From NCBI RefSeq assembly GCF_013002715.1, contig NZ_JABENB010000002.1:248001-312000 (forward strand): a DNA stretch of 64,000 nt, in the 5' to 3' direction. Under the pieces are notes generated by a model. The model had not been told where the DNA came from. It saw only the letters and a list, made by a program, of their open reading frames with translations, and did not search any database. Of this stretch, positions 15,879 to 23,942 are shown in pieces. Made by a program: the position numbers and the translations under genes. Origin of the DNA: Flexivirga aerilata. Lineage in GTDB: Bacteria > Actinomycetota > Actinomycetes > Actinomycetales > Dermatophilaceae. Numbering within the stretch: the first letter of the stretch is position 1; every line of letters starts with the position of its first letter.

Positions 15879-18800
15879 TTGTCGGCGACCGATGACGACG
15901 TCGACACTGCGCTCGCCGTCACCGCACTGCTGGTCGTGCAGCACGCCGACCACCCCCATCTGACCGACACCCTGCAGGCGCTCGCCGCGTCGACGCGCGC
16001 CCCCGACCGCCTGGTGATCGTGGACGCGACGCCCGGCCGGGACATCCCCGAGCGGCTCGCCGACCACGAGGAACTCGGCGCGGCATACCCCACGATGTCG
16101 GTGGTGACCGTGCCGAGCGGCACGCCGTTCGCCGAGATCGTCGACACCGCGGTGACCGCGCTGCCCGACCCCGGCGAGGACGTCGTGGTCGCGCTGCGCT
16201 CGCGGCGGCGGGCCCGCAAACGGCCGGTGCGCCCGCGCGACCGGGACGAGTGGCTCTGGCTGCTGCACGAGGACACCGCACCCGCGCCCGACGCCCTTGA
16301 GCGGCTGCTCGCGGTCGCCTCCCGCAGCGACCGCATCGGCATCGCCGGCTGCAAGGTGCTCGACAGCGACGACCCGCGCCGGCTGGTCAACGTCGGGCTG
16401 GACCTGACCCGGACCGGACGCCACGTCGGCTCCCGGATGCAGGGCGAGCCCGACCAGGGTCAGCACGACGACCGGCGCGACGTGCTCGGCGTGAGCAGCG
16501 CCGGGATGCTCGTGCGGCGCGACGTCTACCTCGTGCTCGGCGGCTTCGACCCGGCATTCGACGGAGACGGTGACGGTCTGGACCTGGCCTGGCGGACACA
16601 CCTCATCGGCCGGCAGGTCGTCGTCGTTCCCGCCGCTCGGGTGCGCCAGGACCTCGGCGGCAAGGACAGCGACGTCGACCGGCCCGCACCCCGCAGCCCG
16701 CGCACGCTGCGCCGGCACCGGCAGGTGGCCCTCGCCCGGTGCTCGCTGCTCACCCTGCCGGTGATGGCGCTCTGGATCCTGCTGAGCTGCACTGCGCTCG
16801 GCGTCGTCATGCTCCTGCTCAAGAGGCCGCGCCGGTCGCTCGCCGAATTTGCCCAGGCCACAGCGCCGTTCGGCATCGCCCGCATCCTCGGCGCCCGCTG
16901 GCGCTTCGTCGGACGGGCCACCACGCGGCGGCGCAACCTGCGCGGCGTCTTCGTGCCGTGGACCGGCGCGGTCGGCCACGCCCTCGACTCCATCGGTGAC
17001 GCGGTCGCCATCGAGCCGACGCGGCGCGACATCGCCACGCCCGGGTCGACCGAGACCGGTCCGGTGCCCGACGAGGCCGAGGCGATGCCCGCCTCCACGC
17101 GCGCCGGAGGCGTGCTGCGCAACCCCGGCGTCCCCCTCGTGCTGGTGCTGCTCGTCGTCGCCGGCTTCTGCTGGCGCGACCTGATCACCGGCGGGGCGGT
17201 CCGCGGCACCGGCAACGGCCTGGCCGGCGGAGCGCTCCAGCCCTTCGCGACCGACGCCGCCGGCGTCTGGCGGATGTGGCGCGACTCGTGGACCGGCAGC
17301 GGGCTCGGCGAGGCGGCGACGCCCACGCCATACCTCGTGGTGCTGGCGCCGCTTGCCTGGCTGGTCCAGCAACTGCCCGGGGTGCACGGCTCCGCCTCGG
17401 CCGCCGCGGTCGTCGCCTGGCTGCTCGTGCTGGCGATGCCGCTCTCCGGGCTCGTCGCCTACCGCGCCGGCCGCGTCGCCACCCACGCGCGCTGGCCGCG
17501 TGCCGCCGCCGCCCTCGCCTGGGCGACCCTGCCGACCCTCACCACCGCGGTCGCCGCCGGCCGCATCGGCGCGGTCGTCGGCCACATCGTCTTCCCCTTC
17601 GCACTGGCCGGTGCCTTCGAGATCGGCCGTCGCCGCGCCAGCACACCGGTCACCTGCGGCACCGTGCTCGCCGCGGCGCTGGTCGGCGCGTTCGCGCCGC
17701 CGCTGCTGATCGTCGTCTCGCTCGTGGCGCTGCCCTCGGTGCTGCTCGGACCCGGCTGGGCACGGCTGCGCGGCGCGGTCGTCGCGGTGGTGCCGTGGCT
17801 GTTGCTCGGCTGGTGGACCCGTGCACTCTTCAGCGACTGGCGGGCCGTGCTCGCCGGCCCGGGCGGGCTCGACGTGCCGCGCGACCTGCCCGCCTGGCAG
17901 CTCGCGCTGCTGCACCCCGGCGGACCGGGCTCGTATGCCGTGCTGGCGTCCCTGCCGGTGCTGGTGCTCGGCGTGGCCGGCCTGCTGCGCACCGGCTTCG
18001 GCAAGGCATCTTCCGGTCTCGCGCTCGTCGGGCTGCTTGGCCTCGGGGCGGGCCTGGCCGCGGGGCACCTGGACCTGGTGCAGTGGGCGGACGGCCCGCG
18101 CACCCCGTGGGCCGGGTTCGGCCTCGACGTGCTCGCCGCGGCGCTGCTCGGCGCCGCGCTGCTCGGGGTGCGCGGAGTGCTCGCCGAACGCCGCGGACCG
18201 GCGCCCGCAGCGATCCGCCGGCCGCTCGAGATCCTCACCGCTCTCGCCTGCGTCGTCTTCGTCGCGGTCGCCGCGCTCGTGGGCTGGAAGGCACAGCCGA
18301 CGCCGTCGCTGCGGGCCGCGCCCGCGGGGCCGCCCAGCGTGATCGCCGAGCAGGTCGGCGGCCCCGCCGCCGTGCGCGTGCTGCGGCTGACCGTCGGTGA
18401 CTCCGGGGTGCTGACCTACCGGCTGGACGGACGGGAGACCGGGGCGCCCGCGGCGTCGCTGCGCCAGGCGCCACTTAGCGGGGGCGCTCCCACCGCCGGC
18501 GTCGTCGCCGGTCTGGTGCAACCGGGTGCGGGCGCCGACGCGGCCCGCGGATTGCGAGACCTGGCAGTCGGTTTCGTCGTGGTCGACGGCCCCGGAGACC
18601 GAGCCGGAGTCTCCGACGCACTGCAGCAGGTCGCCGGGCTCACCCAGCTGTCGGCGGCGGCGAAACAGTCGATCTGGCGGGTCGACGGTGCCGCCCCGAG
18701 CAGCCGGCTCTGGCTCGAGCAGGGTGGCCGCGCAGTCGGCGCCCTGCCCTCCACCGTCGCGCACGCGCGGTCGATCACCCGGGTGCCGGCCGGCCCGGAC

Positions 18801-19055
18801 GGCCGCTCGCTGGTGATCGCCGAGGGTGCGGGCTGGCAGACCCACGGCCGGGTCACCGTCGACGGCACGCGGATCGAGCCGGTGGTGGCCGACGGACTGC
18901 TGCGCTACCCGATGCCGGCCGCCGGCGGCCGGCTCGTGGTCGACCCCGGCCTCGCGCACGACACCGTCAACCTGGCGCAGGGCGCGCTCGCCGCCGCACT
19001 GATCTTCCTCGCCGTGCCGTTCGGCAACCGCCGGTCCCGCAGGAGCGCCGCATGA
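15879..19055 (+). CDS. Giant GT2 glycosyltransferase-membrane fusion protein
   Basis: A protein of ~1058 aa. Residues ~15-300 are a GT2 domain: VTALLVVQHADHPHLTDTLQ, DRLVIVDATPGRD, WLLHEDTAPAPDALERL, GVSSAGMLVRRDVYLVLGGF and DGLDLAWRTHLIG. About a dozen hydrophobic helices follow (e.g. LVLVLLVVAGFCW), and a C-terminal region probably extracellular. The start is uncertain. TTG 15879 is the first standard codon after whiB; a CTG at 15822 that overlaps the whiB stop would add a natural N-terminus (TTTQARLTRYSAELDRAG). The next gene overlaps by 4 bp. It is likely involved in cell-envelope glycan synthesis, and corresponds in position to Rv3259-side genes only loosely. Confidence 0.85.
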   Translation: MSATDDDVDTALAVTALLVVQHADHPHLTDTLQALAASTRAPDRLVIVDATPGRDIPERLADHEELGAAYPTMSVVTVPSGTPFAEIVDTAVTALPDPGEDVVVALRSRRRARKRPVRPRDRDEWLWLLHEDTAPAPDALERLLAVASRSDRIGIAGCKVLDSDDPRRLVNVGLDLTRTGRHVGSRMQGEPDQGQHDDRRDVLGVSSAGMLVRRDVYLVLGGFDPAFDGDGDGLDLAWRTHLIGRQVVVVPAARVRQDLGGKDSDVDRPAPRSPRTLRRHRQVALARCSLLTLPVMALWILLSCTALGVVMLLLKRPRRSLAEFAQATAPFGIARILGARWRFVGRATTRRRNLRGVFVPWTGAVGHALDSIGDAVAIEPTRRDIATPGSTETGPVPDEAEAMPASTRAGGVLRNPGVPLVLVLLVVAGFCWRDLITGGAVRGTGNGLAGGALQPFATDAAGVWRMWRDSWTGSGLGEAATPTPYLVVLAPLAWLVQQLPGVHGSASAAAVVAWLLVLAMPLSGLVAYRAGRVATHARWPRAAAALAWATLPTLTTAVAAGRIGAVVGHIVFPFALAGAFEIGRRRASTPVTCGTVLAAALVGAFAPPLLIVVSLVALPSVLLGPGWARLRGAVVAVVPWLLLGWWTRALFSDWRAVLAGPGGLDVPRDLPAWQLALLHPGGPGSYAVLASLPVLVLGVAGLLRTGFGKASSGLALVGLLGLGAGLAAGHLDLVQWADGPRTPWAGFGLDVLAAALLGAALLGVRGVLAERRGPAPAAIRRPLEILTALACVVFVAVAALVGWKAQPTPSLRAAPAGPPSVIAEQVGGPAAVRVLRLTVGDSGVLTYRLDGRETGAPAASLRQAPLSGGAPTAGVVAGLVQPGAGADAARGLRDLAVGFVVVDGPGDRAGVSDALQQVAGLTQLSAAAKQSIWRVDGAAPSSRLWLEQGGRAVGALPSTVAHARSITRVPAGPDGRSLVIAEGAGWQTHGRVTVDGTRIEPVVADGLLRYPMPAAGGRLVVDPGLAHDTVNLAQGALAAALIFLAVPFGNRRSRRSAA

Positions 19056-20521
19056 ACGCCACCGGGATCGCTCGCGCGGTGGTCGCCGTCGCCGTCGGCG
19101 CGGGGATGGTCTGGGGTGCCGGTCAGGCCACCGGCACCGTCGACACCACCCGCCGGTCCGACGCGCGGCAACTCCGCGACGACGCGACGTCGAGCGCGCT
19201 GCGGCAGGTCAGCCTCTCGTGCCCCGGCCCGGACCGGGCCGGGGCCGCCGGCAGTGGCGGCCAGGGCCAGTCGGTGACCGTGCTGGCCGCGTCCGCACCG
19301 GCCGCACTGCTCGGCGGGACGGGATCCGGCGGCGCGTCGTCCGGGGGCACCGTGACCCTCACCGGTGCCGGTGGGAGGACGACCGATGTCGCCATACGAC
19401 GTGGGGGAGTGGGGTCGGCGACGGTGAGCGGTGCAGTCGCTCCCACGCTGCAGGCCCGCGGCGGACTCGCCCCGGGTCTCGCCGGCAGCCAGGCCGGTCT
19501 GACCGACGACTCCTCCGGCCGTGGACTCACGCTGGCCGCGTGCGGCGCGCCGGTGCGCGACGGCTGGCTCTTCGGCGGCGGCACCGACAAGGGCCGGGTC
19601 GCCCGGCTCGTCGTGGCCAACCCGGGTGCCACGCCGGTCACGGTCGACGCCGCGGTGCTCGGTGCATCCGGCGTCGACGCCGGCAAGTCCGTGAAGGGCA
19701 CCGTGCTGGCGCCGGGGGAGCGGAAGGTGCTGGTGCTGGGGGCGTTCGGCCCGGCGCTCGCGAGTGCCGCCATACATGTGACCGCGACCGGTGGCGGAGT
19801 GGTCGCCGCGCTCACCGACGCGTGGATGTCGGGCGAGACTGCGGTCGGCGAGGCGACCGCCGGGCCCGCCACACGGCCCGCGAAAAGCCTTGTGATCCCA
19901 GGAGTTTCGGCCTCCACCGCCGCGCCGCAGGTGCGCGTCGCGGTGCCGGGGTCCGAGGACGCGATCGTCCGGGTGCAGGCGGTCAGCACCTCCGGAGCCG
20001 TGGCCGCCGACACGGTGCAGACCGTCCCCGCCGGCAGTGCCGGCGCGGTGACCCTGAGCGGGCTGGCCGCCGGCACCTACGCACTGCGGGTGACCGCCGA
20101 CGTGCCGGTGGCGGCCGCCGCGCTCAGCCGCACGGGACCCACCGGGACGACCGACATCGCCTGGGCGCCCGCCGCAGACGCCGTCGCCGGCTTGACCGGT
20201 GGCGCGTTGCCGACGGCGGTCCCGGGCGCGCGGTCCGCGCTCATGCTCGTCGCACCGAAGGGTGTGACCGTCGATGTCCAGACCGTCACCGCCGGCGGCA
20301 GTCACACCTCCCGCGTGGCACTGCGGGCAGACCGGCCGCTCGAGCAGCAGCTGCCGAGCGATGTGCGCGCGGTCTGGGTGCGGCCGGCCGGCACGGCGGC
20401 GGTGCACGCCGCGGTGACGGTGAGGGGCAAGGATGCCAAGGGCGCTCTGCTCGCGACGATGCCGCTGCAGCCGGTGTCGACCTCCGGCACCTCGGTGTCG
20501 ATGGTCCCGGCGCGCGACTGA
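19052..20521 (+). CDS. DUF5719-family secreted/envelope protein
   Basis: A protein of 489 aa. The ATG overlaps the glycosyltransferase stop (ATGA). An N-terminal signal/anchor helix (IARAVVAVAVGAGMVWGAG) is followed by a Gly/Ala/Thr/Ser-rich extracellular region with repeated beta-strand-like segments and two probable disulfide cysteines (LSCPG, LAACGAPVRDGWLF). DUF5719 proteins sit next to this type of giant GT2 in many actinobacteria; the function is unknown. Translational coupling suggests that the two proteins work together at the membrane. Confidence 0.75.
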   Translation: MNATGIARAVVAVAVGAGMVWGAGQATGTVDTTRRSDARQLRDDATSSALRQVSLSCPGPDRAGAAGSGGQGQSVTVLAASAPAALLGGTGSGGASSGGTVTLTGAGGRTTDVAIRRGGVGSATVSGAVAPTLQARGGLAPGLAGSQAGLTDDSSGRGLTLAACGAPVRDGWLFGGGTDKGRVARLVVANPGATPVTVDAAVLGASGVDAGKSVKGTVLAPGERKVLVLGAFGPALASAAIHVTATGGGVVAALTDAWMSGETAVGEATAGPATRPAKSLVIPGVSASTAAPQVRVAVPGSEDAIVRVQAVSTSGAVAADTVQTVPAGSAGAVTLSGLAAGTYALRVTADVPVAAAALSRTGPTGTTDIAWAPAADAVAGLTGGALPTAVPGARSALMLVAPKGVTVDVQTVTAGGSHTSRVALRADRPLEQQLPSDVRAVWVRPAGTAAVHAAVTVRGKDAKGALLATMPLQPVSTSGTSVSMVPARD

Positions 20522-20591
20522 CCCCGGGCTGACACTGCGACTGACACCAAGACTGACCTCGGGACGACACTGCGGCTGACGCTGGACTGAC
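20518..20591. repeat. Degenerate CTGAC repeat, 11-12 bp period, between convergent genes
   Basis: CTGAC occurs at 20518, 20529, 20541, 20553, 20576 and 20587, with a decayed copy (ACGAC) near 20564. The spacing is 11-12 bp throughout. It begins at the stop of the DUF5719 gene and fills most of the gap to the convergent gene. Confidence 0.7.
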
Positions 20592-20611
20592 CGGAAAACC
20601 GGCGCTGGTCT

Positions 20612-21445
20612 CTAGCGCCGTTGGTCGGCCAGCCACTGCGCGTAGGTGCGGCCGCCGCGTCGCGCCTGAGGGCCGGGCAGATTGCTGCCCTCGGCGAGAC
20701 CGCGCAGGATGCCACCGACGCGCGGCAGACGCACCTGCCGGGGGGTGCCGCGGCCCTGCACGTGGGCGGTCAGCACGGCCAGCTCGCGCGCGCTCAGCAC
20801 CTCCGGCCCGGCGAGTTCCGGCGGCTCCGCCGGCACCTGCTCCTCGAACGCCGCATCGACCAATTCCGTTGCCAGCCAACGGGAGTCACAGGGCGCGAAG
20901 CGCAGCCCACGCAGGCCGATGCTGAGCCGGCCGAGATGAGCTCCGACGATGCGTTCGACGAGTTCGTGCACCTGGGTCGCCCGCACGATGACGTGCGGAC
21001 GGCCCGACGCGGTGACCACCGTCTCCGACTCCGCCTTGACCCGGTAGTAGGGCAGCGGGTTGTCCCAGCAGCCCACGATCGACACGTGCACCAACCGCGC
21101 GTCGGGTGCGACCTGCGCCATGGCCTCGGTGAGTCGTCCGGTGCCCTCGACGTCGACCGCGCGGCCCTGTTTCGCGTCGGATGCACAGTGGATCACCGCC
21201 TGCACCCCGGTGAGCGCCTCCTCGAGGCCGGCGCCGCCCAGCAGGTCGCCCTCGACCAGTTGCGCGCCGGGTGCCGCTCCGGGCCGGGCCAGGCGGGTCA
21301 GCACCCGGGCCGGGATCTGCGACTCCAGCAACTCCACGACGACCTGTGAGCCGATCGTGCCCGTGCCGCCGGTCACCAGCACCGGTTGGCGGCCGAGGCC
21401 CGGCATGCCCGGGATCAGCGGCGGCGGCAGGGCGGCGTCGGTCAT
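20612..21445 (-). CDS. NAD(P)-binding atypical SDR / NmrA-like protein
   Basis: A protein of 277 aa. ATG 21445, GGAGG 9 nt upstream. Rossmann motif VLVTGGTGTIGSQVV near residue 22, then VIHCASDAKQGRAVDVEGT and VHVSIVGCWDNPLPYYRVKAESE, where YxxxK sits as in extended SDRs. No catalytic partner or substrate is obvious; such proteins act as oxidoreductases or redox sensors. The C-terminus ends with GRTYAQWLADQRR. It follows the metallopeptidase-like gene by 5 nt and is convergent to the DUF5719 gene. Confidence 0.78.
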   Translation of the reverse strand: MTDAALPPPLIPGMPGLGRQPVLVTGGTGTIGSQVVVELLESQIPARVLTRLARPGAAPGAQLVEGDLLGGAGLEEALTGVQAVIHCASDAKQGRAVDVEGTGRLTEAMAQVAPDARLVHVSIVGCWDNPLPYYRVKAESETVVTASGRPHVIVRATQVHELVERIVGAHLGRLSIGLRGLRFAPCDSRWLATELVDAAFEEQVPAEPPELAGPEVLSARELAVLTAHVQGRGTPRQVRLPRVGGILRGLAEGSNLPGPQARRGGRTYAQWLADQRR

Positions 21446-21450
21446 GCTGG

Positions 21451-21837
21451 TCAGTCCTCCAGATCGTCGGGATGGATGCCGATGACGTGCGCGACCTGTT
21501 CGGCCAGGACGTCCTCGACCAGGTCGCCGAGCTCGGTCTCGGTCACCGCCCGGGACTCGATCGGCCGCCGGTAGAGCACCACGCGTGCGGGGCGGCCGCG
21601 CTCGGCCGGGAAGCTGCGGCCCAGCGCCAGTTGTGCCTCCCACGGCGCGGGATCGGTGGACGGCACGTCCTCGACGGCGAACTCGATGTCGGCGAGCTGA
21701 CGACGCAGCCGGCGCTCCAGGGTCTCGACCGCGTCGAGCACGACGTCGTCGAACTGGGCCGAGCGGCTCTGCATGGCGGGCACCGGCGGCCAGGCCAACG
21801 GCCCGCGCACGCCGCGTCCGTGCCGGTCGGACCTCAT
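21451..21837 (-). CDS. Metallopeptidase-family (DUF1025-like) protein with degenerate zinc motif
   Basis: A protein of 128 aa, with the length and layout of the actinobacterial metallopeptidase family beside whiB2 and manB. FDDVVLDAVETLERRL starts the domain, VVLYRRPIESRAV is the core strand. The C-terminal helix should carry HExxHxxG but reads EQVAHVIG, so the first His and the catalytic Glu are lost. The protein is probably not an active zinc protease. Family call from context and overall pattern, medium confidence. Confidence 0.7.
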   Translation of the reverse strand: MRSDRHGRGVRGPLAWPPVPAMQSRSAQFDDVVLDAVETLERRLRRQLADIEFAVEDVPSTDPAPWEAQLALGRSFPAERGRPARVVLYRRPIESRAVTETELGDLVEDVLAEQVAHVIGIHPDDLED

Positions 21838-21917
21838 GCGAACCTCACGGAACGACTTTAACCACAGTCATGTCCGCGGCTACGGCGTGCCTGGGCGGCG
21901 GGCGCGTCGTCGGGCGT

Positions 21918-21923
21918 TAGAGT
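21918..21923 (+). promoter_or_regulatory. -10 box TAGAGT, leaderless start of the DUF3499 gene
   Basis: TAGAGT followed by 8 nt and GTG 21932. Confidence 0.6.
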
Positions 21924-21931
21924 CTCCCCTC

Positions 21932-22294
21932 GTGACGGCGCCGAGGGTCAAACGACAGTGTTCCCGCACAGCGTGCAGCGGCGGGGCAGTGGCGACCCTC
22001 ACCTATGTGCACGCTGACCAGACCGTCGTCGTCGGCCCGCTCGCCACGTATGCCGAGCCGCACTCCTACGACCTGTGCGCCGAGCACACCGCACGCCTCA
22101 CCGCCCCCCGCGGGTGGGACGTCGTACGCCTCGCGATCGACCTCACCGAGCCCGAGCCGACGCCCGACGACCTGCTCGCGCTCGCCGACGCGGTGCGTGC
22201 CGCGGGGCGGCCTCCGGCGCCGCGACCGGAGCCCGAGCGAGCCACCGGACGGCCCGTGCTGACGGTGCTGCCCGGGCTGGAGGCGCACCGGTAG
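21932..22294 (+). CDS. DUF3499 family protein
   Basis: A protein of 120 aa from a leaderless GTG. The family signature is a small zinc-ribbon-like core: RQCSRTACSGGAVATLTYVH, a central YAEPHSYDLCAEHTARLTAPRGWDVVRL, then a Pro-rich tail. The pairs CxxxxC and CxxH could bind zinc. It sits between the metallopeptidase-like gene and manB, the position of Rv3258c. The function is unknown. Confidence 0.82.
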   Translation: MTAPRVKRQCSRTACSGGAVATLTYVHADQTVVVGPLATYAEPHSYDLCAEHTARLTAPRGWDVVRLAIDLTEPEPTPDDLLALADAVRAAGRPPAPRPEPERATGRPVLTVLPGLEAHR

Positions 22295-22297
22295 GCT
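22292..22297 (+). promoter_or_regulatory. -10 box TAGGCT, leaderless start of manB
   Basis: TAGGCT overlaps the DUF3499 stop codon and is followed by 8 nt and GTG 22306. Confidence 0.6.
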
Positions 22298-22305
22298 GCC
22301 CGACT

Positions 22306-23724
22306 GTGACTAGTCGCCGGCTTGCCGAATTCATCAAGGCGTATGACGTCCGGGGTCTGGTCCCGGAGCAACTCGACGAGTCCGTGGCGGCGGAGATCGG
22401 GGCGGCGTTCGCCGACGTCGTGGCGATCCCCGAGGGCGCGAAGAGCATCATCGTCGGCCACGACATGCGGCCGAGTTCGCCGGTGCTGTCCCGGGCGTTC
22501 GCGTCCGGCGCGGCGCAGCGTGGCATCGACGTGGTCGAGATCGGCCTGTGCTCCACCGACGGCCTCTACTACGCGAGCGGCGCGCTCGACGTGCCGGGTG
22601 CGATGTTCACCGCCAGCCACAACCCCGCGCAGTACAACGGGATCAAGCTGTGCCGCGCGGGTGCGCGACCGGTGAGCCAGGAGTCGGGGCTGGCGGAGAT
22701 CACCACGCTCGCCCAGCAGCGCCTCGACGGCGGCGAGCCGGAGCCCGCGGCGGCCGCGACACCCGGCACGATCACCCAGCGCGACATGCTCGCCGACTAC
22801 GCCGCGTTCCTGCGCGGGCTGGTCGACCTGAGCGGCGGCCGGCAGCTGACGGTCGTCGTCGACGCCGGCAACGGGATGGGCGGCCACACGGTGCCGGCGG
22901 TGCTCGGCACCGCGGCGGGGCTGCCGGAGCTGCCGCTCAAGGTGGTGCCGCTCTACTTCGAACTCGACGGCACCTTCCCCAACCACGAGGCCAACCCACT
23001 CGAACCGGAGAACCTGCGCGACCTGCAGGCTGCGGTGCGCGAGCACGGCGCCGACCTCGGGCTTGCCTTCGACGGCGACGCCGACCGCTGCTTCGTGGTC
23101 GACGAGCGTGGCGAGCCGGTGAGCCCGTCCGCGGTGACCGCGCTGGTCGCGACCCGGGAGATCGCCAAGGCCGGTGCCGGGGCGAGCGTCGTGCACAACC
23201 TCATCTCCTCGCGTGCGGTGCCGGAGATCGTCACCGAGGCAGGCGGTGTGCCGGTGCGCACCCGCGTCGGGCACTCCTTCATCAAGGCCGAAATGGCAAC
23301 GTATGACGCCATTTTCGGCGGCGAGCACTCGGCCCACTACTACTTCCGCGACTTCTGGTTCGCCGACACCGGCATGCTCGCCGCCATGCACGTGCTGGCC
23401 GCGCTCGGCGAGCAGGAGCTGCCGCTGTCGCAGCTGATGGCGTCATACAGCAGATATGTCGCGAGCGGCGAGATCAACTCGACCGTCACCGATGCACCGG
23501 CCGCGACCGAGCGGGTGCGCGCCTGGGCGACGAGCCAGGGCGACGTCAGCGCCGACCAGCTCGACGGTCTGACGATCACCCACGACGCGGCGCCCATGTG
23601 GTGGCTCAACGTGCGGGCCAGCAACACCGAACCGTTGCTGCGCCTCAACGTCGAGGCGGCCGATGGTGCGACGATGGAGCGCGTGCGCGACGAAGCGCTG
23701 CGTCAGATCCGACAGGAGGCATGA
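22306..23724 (+). CDS. manB: Phosphomannomutase/phosphoglucomutase
   Basis: A protein of 472 aa, full length for the alpha-D-phosphohexomutase family. It converts mannose-6-P to mannose-1-P for GDP-mannose and glycan synthesis. Catalytic phosphoserine loop in FTASHNPAQYNG, metal loop FDGDADRCF, sugar loop GGEHSAHYYF, phosphate loop RASNTEPLLRLNVEA. The start is fixed by the leaderless -10 box. It is followed by Trm112-like and SIS-domain genes, the arrangement seen around mycobacterial manB (Rv3257c). Confidence 0.93.
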   Translation: MTSRRLAEFIKAYDVRGLVPEQLDESVAAEIGAAFADVVAIPEGAKSIIVGHDMRPSSPVLSRAFASGAAQRGIDVVEIGLCSTDGLYYASGALDVPGAMFTASHNPAQYNGIKLCRAGARPVSQESGLAEITTLAQQRLDGGEPEPAAAATPGTITQRDMLADYAAFLRGLVDLSGGRQLTVVVDAGNGMGGHTVPAVLGTAAGLPELPLKVVPLYFELDGTFPNHEANPLEPENLRDLQAAVREHGADLGLAFDGDADRCFVVDERGEPVSPSAVTALVATREIAKAGAGASVVHNLISSRAVPEIVTEAGGVPVRTRVGHSFIKAEMATYDAIFGGEHSAHYYFRDFWFADTGMLAAMHVLAALGEQELPLSQLMASYSRYVASGEINSTVTDAPAATERVRAWATSQGDVSADQLDGLTITHDAAPMWWLNVRASNTEPLLRLNVEAADGATMERVRDEALRQIRQEA

Positions 23725-23729
23725 CCCGA

Positions 23730-23939
23730 ATGACCACGACCACCCTCGACCCCTGGCTGCGTGAGATCCTGCGCTGCCCGGTCGGCCTGCACGAACTCGT
23801 CGACGCGACAGGGACTTCCGGCGACCCGGAGTTGCACTGCGCGGCCGACTGCGGCGGCCCCGGACAGCGTCGGGCCTACCGCATCGACGCCGGGGTGCCG
23901 GTGCTGCTGGCCGACGAAGCGCGCGTCTTCACCATCTGA
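23730..23939 (+). CDS. Trm112-like small zinc-ribbon protein
   Basis: A protein of 69 aa. I chose ATG 23730 because AGGAGG ends 10 nt upstream; the ATG at 23721, overlapping the manB stop, is only 1 nt from that site. It begins LDPWLREILRCPVGLHELVD and ends RAYRIDAGVPVLLADEARVF, the Trm112/UPF0434 pattern. The usual CPxC is CPVG and the second pair is CAADC, so the zinc site looks incomplete. Such proteins may partner methyltransferases. Confidence 0.75.
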   Translation: MTTTTLDPWLREILRCPVGLHELVDATGTSGDPELHCAADCGGPGQRRAYRIDAGVPVLLADEARVFTI

Positions 23940-23942
23940 CCC

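Noticed and set aside
15855..18959. Long antisense open frame of ~1034 codons opposite the giant glycosyltransferase
   Set aside because: It is a composition artefact of GC-rich third positions; no domain or start signal, and the plus strand has clear GT2 motifs.
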